Below are positions 54,996 to 64,000 of a DNA stretch of 64,000 nt, in pieces; positions within the stretch are counted from its first letter, which is position 1, and every line of letters begins with the position of its first letter. The notes under the pieces were generated by a model. The model was not told where the DNA came from, did not search any database, and saw only the letters and a list, made by a program, of their open reading frames with translations. Where the stretch lies: assembly GCF_001969265.1 (NCBI RefSeq), contig NZ_CP019304.1, forward strand, positions 1,178,001-1,242,000, given 5' to 3'. The position numbers and the translations under genes were made by a program. The stretch is from Arthrobacter sp. QXT-31. Its GTDB lineage: Bacteria; Actinomycetota; Actinomycetes; Actinomycetales; Micrococcaceae.

Positions 54996-57677
54996 ATGCG
55001 GACTGAAGAGTATGCTGACCCGTTGGCCGATCTGGACTGGTCCCTGGACAGTGGCCCGGGAGCCGACCATTCTGTTGACGGCTTCGTCCGGGTGCGCGGT
55101 GCCCGGGAGAACAACCTTCGCAGTGTGGACGTGGCCGTCCCGCGCGACGCCATCGTTGCGTTCACGGGCGTCTCGGGCTCGGGCAAGTCGTCGCTGGCGT
55201 TCGGGACGATCTACGCGGAGGCCCAGCGCCGGTACTTCGAGTCCGTGGCCCCCTATGCCCGCCGCCTCATCCAGCAGGGCCACAATCCCAAGGTGGAGAT
55301 GATCACGGGGCTGCCGCCCGCCGTCGCACTTCAACAGCGCCGCGGCACACCGAGCAGCCGTTCCACGGTGGGGACGGTGACCACACTGTCCAACTCGCTC
55401 CGCATGCTCTTCTCGCGCGCCGGCAGCTACCCGGCCGGGGCCAGCCCGCTGGATTCGGACGCGTTCTCACCCAATACCGCAGCCGGCGCATGCCCCGAAT
55501 GCCACGGCCTCGGCGTGGCACACACCGTGACTGAAGCCTCGATGGTCCCCGACCCGTCCCTGAGCATCCGGGAGGGAGCCATCGCGGCCTGGCCCACGGC
55601 ATGGCAGGGCAAGAATTTACGCGACATCCTCATCCACCTGGGCTACGACGTCGACACCCCGTGGCAGGACCTGCCCCGGAAAGACCGCGACTGGATCCTC
55701 TTCACCGACGAGCAGCCCGTCGTCGAGATCACGCCCCAGCGGGACCGGGTGGAGAAGCCGTACAAGGGCAGGTTCTGGAGCGCCAAGAGCCATGTGCTCC
55801 ACACGCTTTCAGACTCCAAGAGCAGCACGATGCGCGAACGGGTACTCCGCTTCATGGAAACCGGCCACTGCCGCCGGTGCAGCGGCAGCGGACTCACCCC
55901 CGAGGCCCTGGCCGTGACATTCGCGGGCAGGACCATCGCCGAACTCAACGCAATTCCGATGGCCGAGCTGGCGGACATCATCCGCCCGACCACCGAGCTG
56001 AAGGACGTCGGCACCGCCTCGCGGAAGCTGAATCCCGGCAAGGAGTCCGCCGGTGAACGCAACGAGGTGGCCGTCGCCATCACGCGCGACCTCCTCCAGC
56101 GGATCACAGTCCTGCTGGACCTGGGGCTCGGCTACCTTGCGCTCGGCAGGTCGACGCCGACCCTCTCGCCGGGCGAGATGCAGCGCCTCCGGATCGCCAC
56201 CCAGCTGCGCTCCGGTCTGTTCGGCGTGGTCTATGTGCTGGACGAGCCGTCCGCCGGGCTGCACCCCGCCGACGCCGAGCCCCTCCTGGCGGTGCTGGAA
56301 CAGCTCAAGTCGTCGGGCAACTCGGTCTTCGTGGTGGAGCACAACATGGACATTGTGCGCCGCGCCGACTGGCTCGTCGACGTGGGGCCAAGGGCAGGAG
56401 AGGCCGGCGGCGAAGTGCTCTACAGCGGCCCCGTGGCCGGCCTCGCCGACGTCGAGGCCTCCGTCACCCGCCCGTTCCTCGTTCCGGACGACGCCGCTGG
56501 CGGCGCTTCGCCGGGTGGTACTGAACGGCCCGGTAGTGAACCGGGCGGCGGCGGGCCTGACAACAGCGGGCCTGACAGCAGGGACCAGACCAGCCGCCGT
56601 CGGGAGCCTGCCGGCTGGCTGGAACTGAAGGACATCACGCGCCACAACCTCCGCGGCCTCGATGCTTCGTTCCCGCTGCAGGTGCTGACGGCGGTCACTG
56701 GCGTCTCCGGTTCGGGCAAGTCGACGCTGGTCAGCCACGTCCTGGCCGGGGTGGTCGGATCTGAACTGCACGGAGGCGCGGGCACAGATTCCGCGGGGTC
56801 CCTTGGCACCGACGACGACCAGCCCATGAACGGCGGCGACCCCGGCACGCCGCTGAGTGTTGGAAACGTGACCGGCCTGCACCACGTGGACCGGCTGGTG
56901 ACCGTGGACCAGAAACCGATCGGCCGAACGCCCCGGTCCAACCTGGCCACCTACACCGGGCTCTTCGATGCCGTACGCAAGGAATTCGCGGCCACGGACG
57001 AAGCCCGCGCACGGGGCTACGGGGCCGGTCGCTTCTCCTTCAATGTGGCTGGCGGGCGGTGCGAGACCTGCCAGGGCGAGGGATTCGTCGCCGTCGAACT
57101 GCTGTTCCTGCCGGGCAGCTACGGCCCCTGTCCGGAATGCGACGGGTCGCGCTATAACCCCGAAACGCTGGAAGTCACCTACCGCGGCAAGAACGTGGCC
57201 GAGATCCTGGGCATGACCGTGGACGCCGCCGCCGAATTCCTGCAGGACATTGCCCCGGCGGCGCGCAGCCTGCAGACGCTGCGGGAAGTAGGGCTGGGCT
57301 ATCTGCGGCTCGGACAGCCCGCCACCGAACTGTCCGGCGGCGAGGCCCAACGCATCAAACTCGCCACCGAACTGCAGCGGGCACGCCGCGGCCACACGCT
57401 GTACCTGCTGGACGAGCCCACCACCGGGCTACATCCGTCCGACGTCCGGCTCCTCATGGCGCAGCTGCAGCGCCTCGTCGACGCCGGGAATTCAGTGGTT
57501 GTGGTGGAGCACGAGATGGACGTGGTGGCAGAAGCAGACTGGGTGATCGACCTCGGGCCGGCCGGCGGAGACGCCGGCGGCAGGATCGTGGCCTCCGGAA
57601 CGCCCGCCGACGTGGCCGGTTCACCCGACAGCCGGACTGCCCGTTATTTGGCATCCGCGCTCGGGGGACGGAACTAA
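54996..57677 (+). CDS. UvrA-like ATPase (UvrA2/DrrC type)
   Basis: This 893-aa ABC-class ATPase has two nucleotide-binding domains: Walker A GVSGSGKSS at residues 58-66 and GVSGSGKST in the second half; ABC signatures LSPGEMQRLRIA and LSGGEAQRIKLA; Walker B VLDEPSAGLHP and LLDEPTTGLHP. Zinc fingers are CPECHGLG, CRRCSGSG and CETCQGEG...CPECDG. The shorter length and reduced insertion region point to UvrA2/DrrC-like proteins (drug or DNA-damage tolerance), not the main UvrA. A Gly/Ser/Pro-rich linker separates the two halves. Confidence 0.9.
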   Translation: MRTEEYADPLADLDWSLDSGPGADHSVDGFVRVRGARENNLRSVDVAVPRDAIVAFTGVSGSGKSSLAFGTIYAEAQRRYFESVAPYARRLIQQGHNPKVEMITGLPPAVALQQRRGTPSSRSTVGTVTTLSNSLRMLFSRAGSYPAGASPLDSDAFSPNTAAGACPECHGLGVAHTVTEASMVPDPSLSIREGAIAAWPTAWQGKNLRDILIHLGYDVDTPWQDLPRKDRDWILFTDEQPVVEITPQRDRVEKPYKGRFWSAKSHVLHTLSDSKSSTMRERVLRFMETGHCRRCSGSGLTPEALAVTFAGRTIAELNAIPMAELADIIRPTTELKDVGTASRKLNPGKESAGERNEVAVAITRDLLQRITVLLDLGLGYLALGRSTPTLSPGEMQRLRIATQLRSGLFGVVYVLDEPSAGLHPADAEPLLAVLEQLKSSGNSVFVVEHNMDIVRRADWLVDVGPRAGEAGGEVLYSGPVAGLADVEASVTRPFLVPDDAAGGASPGGTERPGSEPGGGGPDNSGPDSRDQTSRRREPAGWLELKDITRHNLRGLDASFPLQVLTAVTGVSGSGKSTLVSHVLAGVVGSELHGGAGTDSAGSLGTDDDQPMNGGDPGTPLSVGNVTGLHHVDRLVTVDQKPIGRTPRSNLATYTGLFDAVRKEFAATDEARARGYGAGRFSFNVAGGRCETCQGEGFVAVELLFLPGSYGPCPECDGSRYNPETLEVTYRGKNVAEILGMTVDAAAEFLQDIAPAARSLQTLREVGLGYLRLGQPATELSGGEAQRIKLATELQRARRGHTLYLLDEPTTGLHPSDVRLLMAQLQRLVDAGNSVVVVEHEMDVVAEADWVIDLGPAGGDAGGRIVASGTPADVAGSPDSRTARYLASALGGRN

Positions 57678-57740
57678 ACCCTGGATCGAACCCAAACATC
57701 TCGATTTGATAACGGAGCGCGACCCGTTTAGGGTGGGACA

Positions 57741-58572
<832 letters not shown>

Positions 58573-58605
58573 TCTGGCTGATCAGGCCGCTTAGCGGCTA
58601 AAGCT

Positions 58606-58770
58606 CGACGCCGGGCCGTCCCTTACGGGGCCGCCCGGCGTCGCTGTGTCTGGGGGTTGTGCCCGGCTTCGCTGAAGCTGCCGTCGCTGCGCCTGCTTTC
58701 TTGTCGCGTCCCTTCGAATACGACGACGCCGGGCGCCCCCTTAAGTGGGGACGCCCGGCGTCGTACTTTT
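58606..58770. terminator. Two tandem hairpins after the Rpf gene
   Basis: First: GACGCCGGGC/GCCCGGCGTC at 58608-58644. Second: TACGACGACGCCGGGCG/CGCCCGGCGTCGTA at 58718-58770, followed by CTTTTATT. They share the same stem sequence. The second looks like an efficient terminator for both flanking genes. Confidence 0.75.
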
Positions 58771-58809
58771 ATTCTCTACAGCGTGACGGCCGGAGCCGCC
58801 GGTAAACGG

Positions 58810-59436
58810 CTACGCCGCGGCAGGAAGCTCCCGGACGATGCGCACTTTCCAGGCGGCGTCGTCGCTGGTGTCCAGGAGGGCAACGGTGCCGGAGGCGATG
58901 TGCAGGGCAACCCGCTTGGCGTGCAGCAGCTCGAGGTAGAGGTGCTCGTTGACACGGGCGGGGCTGTCGATGACGAACTTCACGGCATCGCGCATCTTGC
59001 GGTAGTTGTCGCTGCGTTCGCGGTGCAGGTGCAGTTCGAGCGCATGGCGCTGCTTGACGCGCGGCTCATGCTTGTTCAGCCAGTTCACGGCAGCGTGGAC
59101 GCCGATGACCAGGGCCAACGAAACGGCGTAGATCCACCAACCGGTAGACATCAGGAACAGCGGCAGGTTGGCGACGGCCACCACTGCGATGAAAACGCGC
59201 AGGGCGACGAGCCGGCGCAGGGTCAGTGCAACGGAAGCAAGCGCGGTGCGGAAGCGGTGCTGGTCCTTGCGCGCAGCAGCCGGGTCCAGCGTAAACTCGT
59301 CGAGAATGAGGATTCCGTTCGCGTCGGCGCCCAGCATCTGACCGTACTTTGGGACGAACAGCTGAGGCTCCTGTGAAAGGTGTGAATTCGCCTCTGCAGG
59401 GACGGACGACAGGGGCGCGGGAGAGGTAAGAGTCAT
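58810..59436 (-). CDS. Uncharacterised two-TM membrane protein
   Basis: This 208-aa protein has a polar N-terminus, two TM helices (LVALRVFIAVVAVANLPLFLMS and GWWIYAVSLALVIGVHAAVNWL, ~residues 77-122), then a charged cytoplasmic tail with LELHLHRERSDNYRKMRDAVKFVIDSPARVNEHLYLELL. No known family is recognised. It is convergent with Rpf across the double hairpin. Confidence 0.7.
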   Translation of the reverse strand: MTLTSPAPLSSVPAEANSHLSQEPQLFVPKYGQMLGADANGILILDEFTLDPAAARKDQHRFRTALASVALTLRRLVALRVFIAVVAVANLPLFLMSTGWWIYAVSLALVIGVHAAVNWLNKHEPRVKQRHALELHLHRERSDNYRKMRDAVKFVIDSPARVNEHLYLELLHAKRVALHIASGTVALLDTSDDAAWKVRIVRELPAAA

Positions 59437-59602
59437 GAATTTGCTTCCGGACGCTGTTGAGGTTTCGGATATCTTAGTGGATTAATCAACCTTCCGCATC
59501 CAGGCGTCCACATTGTGAGCAGCCGGATGTCCATTTTGGCTGCTGTCTGTGCCGCGCGGCACTTCAATTGGCACATCGCGTCAGGGACGGCAGACTGAAG
59601 GG

Positions 59603-60580
59603 ATGCAAACCTTCCTCCCCTATCCCGATTTCCGGCAAAGCGCGGCCGCGCTGGACACACCCCGGCTGGGCAAGCAGCGCGTCGAAGCACTGCAGACACT
59701 CCGCGCGCTGGTCATCCCGGAATACGGATGGCAGTCACACCCCGCCATCCGAATGTGGATGGGGCACGTCCCTGCACTCACCATGTACGGCCTCGCCATG
59801 GTGGACGAATGGACCAAGCGCGGCTTCGCCGACACCACACGGGACAATATCCGCGAGTTCGCTCCGCAGGCTGCGCATCCGGACTACGCCGCCAAGATCC
59901 TGCTTCCGCCGTGGCTCGGGGACCCCGAGTTCCACCTCAGCCACCGCTCCAACCTGATCCGCAAGGACCCGCACTTCTACGAAGAGGTCTTCCCCGGGAC
60001 GGAGCATGGGCTGGAGTACGTCTGGCCGGAGCCCCGTCACGAGTTCCTGCCGGAGGACCCCGAGGGTGACGTTCTCTGGATTCTGCGCGAGCACGTTGGC
60101 CACGGCGACCCCGAACAGCTGGACAAGGTTGGGCTGCCGGCTGTGGGCCGGGCTTCCGCTGCTGGCGCCCCGGGCGGTGCGGGCGCCGGTGCCGGTTCTG
60201 GGGCTGGTACCGTGTCTGGTTCCGGGGGCGCCGGCGATTCCGACGACGATTACCAGTTCGTCTACGCGGAGGAAACTTCGCGCCGGCCGTCCAAGGCGGC
60301 GAAAAAGGCCCCGGCCAGGCCGCTGGTCAAGAAACCGTCCCGCAAGCGGCAGCGCCAGGAGGCAGCCTTCTCAACTCTGCCCGGCAAGTCGCCGGTGGCC
60401 GTACCGTTCGACGGCGGCAGCAAGTTCGCCGTCGGAATGGTTCTGGGCCGTCCCATCACGCTCGACGACGGCCGCTTTGGACGCAATTTCAAGGTCACCG
60501 ACATCATCGACCGGTCAGAGTTCGACTACCCGGCGCTGCTGCAGGACCCCCGCGTCTTCTTCCCCGTCCCGGCGCTCTGA
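59603..60580 (+). CDS. MSMEG_6728-type protein (pyrimidine-dimer glycosylase-related N-terminus)
   Basis: This 325-aa protein begins MQTFLPYPDFRQSAAALDTPR, LGKQRVEALQTLRALVIP, WQSHPAIRMWMGHVPALTMYGLAMVDEW, the MSMEG_6728 family signature, related to phage-type pyrimidine dimer DNA glycosylases (LxDxRLGKQRxE). After ~185 residues there is an Ala/Gly/Ser-rich linker and a C-terminal part with RRPSKAAKKAPARPLVKKPSRKRQR and MVLGRPITLDDGRFGRNFKVTDIIDR. DNA repair is plausible; not shown. Confidence 0.8.
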   Translation: MQTFLPYPDFRQSAAALDTPRLGKQRVEALQTLRALVIPEYGWQSHPAIRMWMGHVPALTMYGLAMVDEWTKRGFADTTRDNIREFAPQAAHPDYAAKILLPPWLGDPEFHLSHRSNLIRKDPHFYEEVFPGTEHGLEYVWPEPRHEFLPEDPEGDVLWILREHVGHGDPEQLDKVGLPAVGRASAAGAPGGAGAGAGSGAGTVSGSGGAGDSDDDYQFVYAEETSRRPSKAAKKAPARPLVKKPSRKRQRQEAAFSTLPGKSPVAVPFDGGSKFAVGMVLGRPITLDDGRFGRNFKVTDIIDRSEFDYPALLQDPRVFFPVPAL

Positions 60581-60666
60581 GTCTTCGCTGACCCTTGAGG
60601 GGTCGGTGCTGAAGCTTTCCCTAGGGAACGATGTGATAGGCCTCATGCACTTCGTTTACAGTTGCT

Positions 60667-61599
60667 GTGTGGCCCGCGGCACTGCGGGAACCGTGCGAAC
60701 TGGGGGATTCAGATTTGGCAGGCGAAGGAGCAGCCGAGCAGGCACGGCTGGCGGCCGAGCGGGTGGCAAAGCTCAGGCAGCAGCTGGAACAGGCCGAGCG
60801 GAGGGAGAGGGCCTGGGCCAAAGGCGCCGAGGGGGAAGCCCGCGTCGGGCAGGTGCTGGACGAGCTGAGTTCGAAGGGATGGCTCGCCCTGCACGACGTC
60901 CACTGGCCCGGCCGGCCAAAGGCCAACCTGGATCACATCCTCGTTGGACCCGGCGGCATCATTGTGATCGACGCCAAGAGCTGGTCTGGGGACGTCCAAC
61001 TGCGGAACGGGGTTCTCCGCCAGAACGGATATTCCAGGGAGCGGGAGATTTCCGCCGTAGCCGATCAGGCCGCCGCCGTGGCCGCACTGCTCGAACCTCA
61101 GCACCGCCGGTTAGTTCAGGCCTGGCTGTGCATGGTGGACCAGCCGGACATGGACGGGCAGTCCGCGACCGGGGTGCGAATCCAAGGCCTCGCCACTTTG
61201 GGCCGCGCCGTGGAGGCGCTGCCGAATGAACTCGACCCGGCCACGGTGCAGGTCGTTCACAGCTACCTGCTCGGCCTCCTTTCCGGAAAGAACAGCCCGC
61301 CCCTGCTCACGACGAGGGTCTGGAACGCCGGACCCGCGGACCTGGGACTTGGTGCGGGTCCTGCGGTTGCCCTGGACACCTGGCGGTCGCGGCAGAATAC
61401 CGTACCTGCACCGGCCATGTCCCGCAGGAACATGAGAACCCGCAGCAAGCCCACGGGCTGTCTGGCGGTCTTCCTCTACCTTGCATTGGCACTTTTTGTC
61501 CTGGGCGTTCTCCTGAACGCCGGGTCCTACGCGCAAAGGCAGGCCCCTGACGTTCCACGCCCATCGCCCACGCTGTTCCAGACCGCCCCGCCCAGATGA
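60667..61599 (+). CDS. NERD domain-containing membrane protein
   Basis: This 310-aa protein (GTG 60667; TTG 60715 behind GGGGGATTCAGA is an equally good start) has an N-terminal coiled coil (EQARLAAERVAKLRQQLEQAERRERAW), a NERD nuclease-related domain (KGAEGEARVGQVLDELSSKGWLALHDVHWPGRPKANLDHILVGPGGIIVIDAKSWSGDV, with D-x(n)-D-x-K type catalytic residues) and a C-terminal TM (GCLAVFLYLALALFVLGVLLNAG). Probably membrane-linked nuclease-like activity; role unknown. Confidence 0.85.
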   Translation: MWPAALREPCELGDSDLAGEGAAEQARLAAERVAKLRQQLEQAERRERAWAKGAEGEARVGQVLDELSSKGWLALHDVHWPGRPKANLDHILVGPGGIIVIDAKSWSGDVQLRNGVLRQNGYSREREISAVADQAAAVAALLEPQHRRLVQAWLCMVDQPDMDGQSATGVRIQGLATLGRAVEALPNELDPATVQVVHSYLLGLLSGKNSPPLLTTRVWNAGPADLGLGAGPAVALDTWRSRQNTVPAPAMSRRNMRTRSKPTGCLAVFLYLALALFVLGVLLNAGSYAQRQAPDVPRPSPTLFQTAPPR

Positions 61600-61647
61600 A
61601 TTAGTCGGATTCCGGCGCGGGGTCTTGGAGATGGCAAACTGACCAAC

Positions 61648-62508
61648 ATGACTATCCTGCTGGCCGGCTGCGGCGACCTCGGCACGGAAGCGGGGCTGCA
61701 GTTTGCCGCTGCCGGACACCGGGTTGTCGGCTGGCGCCGTTCACCCGACAAACTGCCAGCTGAGATCGACGGCGCCGCTGCGGACCTCAGCACAGCTGAA
61801 CTGCCGCCTGTCCCGGCGGACACTACCGCCGTCGTCATCGCAGTGGCTGCGGACGGCCCCACGGAAGAGGCATATCGAAGCGCCTATGTGAACGGGGTTG
61901 CGCATGTTCTCGACGCGCTTGCCCGGGACCGCGTAACGCCGGAACGCGTGCTCTTCGTTTCATCCACAGCCGTGTACGGCGACGCCGCCGGCGCGTGGAT
62001 CGACGAAAGCGTTACGCCGGAGCCTGGCGGGTTCTCGGGCCGCATCATGCGTGAAGCCGAGGACCTGCTGCTGAAGCGGCTCGATGGAACCGGCACGACA
62101 CCTGTCGTGCTGAGGCTTGGCGGAATCTACGGGCCGGGCCGCACCAGGCTCATCGACCAGGTACGAACCGGTACCGCCGTGATTCCTGCCGAACCGCGCT
62201 TTACCAACCGCATCCACCGCGACGACGCCGCCAGCGCCATCGTGCATCTGTGCACTATGTCTGGCGAGCCGGCTCCGGTGTACCTGGGCGTGGACAACGA
62301 TCCGGCCGAGTTGGGCGACGTCCTGCGCTTCCTGGCAACCGAATTGGGGATGGCCGTCCCGCCGACGGCTGCCCTCGGCGATGCACGGGGCGGCAACAAG
62401 AGGTGCAGCAATGCATTGCTTCGGGGAACCGGGTTTTCCTTCAAGTACCCATCCTTCCGCGAAGGCTACCGAGACATTCTGGCCGGCGTCGGAGTCCGCC
62501 ACCCGTAA
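61648..62508 (+). CDS. NAD-dependent epimerase/dehydratase-like protein
   Basis: This 286-aa extended-SDR protein begins TILLAGCGDLGTEAGLQFAAAGHRVVGWRR (GxGxxG), followed by FVSSTAVYGDAAGAWIDE (Ser and YG motif), RLGGIYGPGRTRLID and FTNRIHRDDAASAIVHLC. Similar to YeeZ-type proteins; the YxxxK of the extended SDRs is not obvious, so it may not be a true dehydrogenase. The ATG lies 7 bases beyond CAAACT, so it may be leaderless. Confidence 0.82.
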   Translation: MTILLAGCGDLGTEAGLQFAAAGHRVVGWRRSPDKLPAEIDGAAADLSTAELPPVPADTTAVVIAVAADGPTEEAYRSAYVNGVAHVLDALARDRVTPERVLFVSSTAVYGDAAGAWIDESVTPEPGGFSGRIMREAEDLLLKRLDGTGTTPVVLRLGGIYGPGRTRLIDQVRTGTAVIPAEPRFTNRIHRDDAASAIVHLCTMSGEPAPVYLGVDNDPAELGDVLRFLATELGMAVPPTAALGDARGGNKRCSNALLRGTGFSFKYPSFREGYRDILAGVGVRHP

Positions 62509-62810
62509 CTTAGGCACCGCCCTATGAAGGGGTGAGGCCGAACTGGCGGGCACCGAAAAAATTTTTCAAAAAATTTTTCCCTTTTCGTCCCAAGTGACCC
62601 TTATCACGTCTAAAAATGATGCTCCTATTGGTGTCAACGGTTCGGCGCCCCGCGTCGTGACAGGGGTGACCGGGGAACTGCCTAGTGGCGTCAAGGGTCT
62701 ATCGATCGCTGCGCGACGGCCTCCGGCCGCCCTTGACCCCAGAGCGTCCCCGGTCATTACTGCAGGGGTCGCGGGGCGCCGAGCCCGGTCACCGTTGGTC
62801 CGTGCCCCTT
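62509..62810. other. Intergenic region beside the IS110 element
   Basis: 302 bases. It holds the AT-rich tandem repeat at 62555-62580 and about 220 bases just downstream of the transposase stop, probably the 3' flank of the IS110 element. No ORF supported. Confidence 0.5.
62555..62580. repeat. AT-rich tandem repeat
   Basis: AAAAAATTTTTC occurs twice back to back, an exceptional AT-run in GC-rich DNA. It is near the expected IS110 right edge. Confidence 0.75.
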
Positions 62811-64000
62811 CTAGGCGCCAGCCGGCCGGATCCGCAACACAGAAGGTGTTTTTGCGGTTTCTGCGGACGGCGAGTTGAGCCAGTCTTCGTACCGTTGGTA
62901 GAACTCGTCGTTGCGCGTAATTCCGCGTTCGAGGCGGGAGAGCGAGGTGGGCCAGACGTGCAGGCTGTCCGCTGCGGCTTGGAGGGTGATGTTCTTGGTC
63001 TTGCGCAGTACGCGAAGTGACCCGGCGTCCGGTGCCGGATGCGGATGGATGATTTGGTCGTAGATTTCGCGGGCGATGTAGCGTTTGAGACACCGGATGA
63101 TCTCGGTGGTGCTTTTGCCTTCGGCCTGGCGCTTAGCCACGTAGTTCCTGGTACGGGCGTCGGTTCTCATCCGGACCAGGGCGACGTGGTGGATGGCTTT
63201 GTTGGCCTGCCTGTCACCACCGCGGCTGAGCCGGTGCCGCGTCGTTCTTCCTGAGGAAGCCGGTATCGGCGCGACACCCGCGAGGGCAGCGAATTTGGCT
63301 TCAGAGGTGATCCGTTCGGGGTTATCGCCGACGGTAACCAGCAGTTGGCTGGCGACGTCCGTTCCTACGCCCCTGACGTCGCGGAGCATCGGGGCATGAA
63401 TTCTGATGATCGCGTCGAGCTCGGCGTCGATCACGGGCCACTTCCTGATCCAAGGCGCGGTAACGGATGGCGAGGCGTTTGAGCACGGCCGCGGTGGCGT
63501 TCACGGGTTTTGTCATGTCCCCTGCGGGGCGGGTTTTCTCCAGGGCGGCCATCATGGCGGCGCGGGTCAGGTGCCGGTATTTGGCCCGGAGCGTCTCGGG
63601 TGCTGCCGTGAGGATGCTTTTGATCTGGGTCATGACCGCTACCCGGGCGCGCATGGCCGTTGCCCGCTCGGCGCGCAGGACCCGCAGGGATTCCACCGCG
63701 CCATCCCTGGATTTTGGTGTTGCAACGTTCCGGCCGGCCAGCGCAGCCTCGGCCGCCTGGTACGCGTCCAGGGGATCGGATTTGCCCCTGAGCCGGCGTC
63801 CCTGCCGGTTCGGGCGCATGACTTCCAGAACCCGGATGCCTTCCCCGGTCAGGACACGGGCGAGTTCGGCACCGTAGCTGCCGGTGCCTTCCACCCCGGC
63901 GGCAATGACCTGGCCGAACCCGATGATGAAGGCCGCAATGCTCCGGTAGCCCGAACCCACAGCGAGAAACTCTTTGTCCGTAATGTGTCTGCCGGTCTCG
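62811..64000 (-). pseudogene. IS110-family transposase, frameshifted; N-terminus outside window
   Basis: Two minus-strand frames cover one IS110 transposase. The first (to about 63437) has EGTGSYGAELARVLTGEGIRVLEVMRP, GKSDPLDAYQAA (DEDD catalytic parts) and the DQEVA end; the second begins IDAELDAIIRIHAPML and contains GVGTDVASQLLVTVGDNPERITSEAKFAALAGVAPIPASSGRTTRHRLSRGGDRQAN, with the catalytic Ser of the transposase_20 domain. The join needs a one-base change near 63437. An XRE-like HTH forms the C-terminal ~50 residues. The 5' part, where a bridge-RNA would be, lies beyond 64000. Confidence 0.85.

Noticed and set aside
55809..57395. 528-aa minus-strand frame inside the UvrA-like gene
   Set aside because: Composition and position show it is an antisense shadow.

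Overview
The window is high-GC DNA with actinobacterial features: many GTG/TTG starts, IdeR/DtxR-type iron boxes, candidate leaderless starts, a resuscitation-promoting factor with LysM, and an IS110 transposase with a C-terminal helix-turn-helix. The gene content best fits the Micrococcaceae (Arthrobacter/Pseudarthrobacter-like). This is inference; no rRNA or tRNA gene is present to confirm it.

Layout. 1-6.4 kb: DUF2182/DUF1326 membrane pair, DUF1304 protein, LuxR regulator, two-TM ion channel, TIM-barrel sugar isomerase, an unlisted 49-aa ORF, a methyltransferase and a flavodoxin. 6.6-12.3 kb: a degraded mobile island (signal-peptide stub, IS1182 transposase, IS110 tail, frameshifted Tn3 transposase, integrase tail) that also holds a SufT-like gene, two iron boxes and bfd-bfr, followed by GDPD and GNAT pseudogenes. 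12.4-15.7 kb: serine hydrolase, DUF3592 protein, lipoprotein, cupin.

15.9-28.7 kb is the most interesting part. A 2-hydroxyacid dehydrogenase and gluconokinase are divergent. Then come an RraA-like aldolase, an MHS transporter, three divergent homologues of the 5-oxoprolinase PxpABC, an SDR, a PLP aminotransferase and two paralogous TetR regulators. Facing them is an operon of gluconate 5-dehydrogenase (idnO-like), L-idonate 5-dehydrogenase (idnD-like) and two small genes. A near-palindromic operator (core TTTTCTCAT) sits before gntK, rraA, the SDR and idnO. This suggests one regulon joining idonate/gluconate use to an uncharacterised pathway in which a cyclic amide is opened, transaminated and split by an aldolase.

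29-44 kb: a large multi-TM protein, TM2 protein, ester cyclase, YegP-like protein, RecQ helicase, an ArsR-AHSA1 fusion flanked by two copies of a ~65-bp palindromic repeat, TerC, a second serine hydrolase, YceI, a secreted HNH nuclease, formaldehyde dehydrogenase and a DUF1540 protein. 44-62.5 kb: TM0106-type nuclease-helicase, acylphosphatase, lipoprotein, MscS channel, a winged-helix/X25-like protein, small stress-type proteins, stress SDR, adenine/adenosine deaminase divergent from a UvrA-like ATPase, Rpf with a structured leader, and house-keeping genes. The window ends in a frameshifted IS110 transposase.
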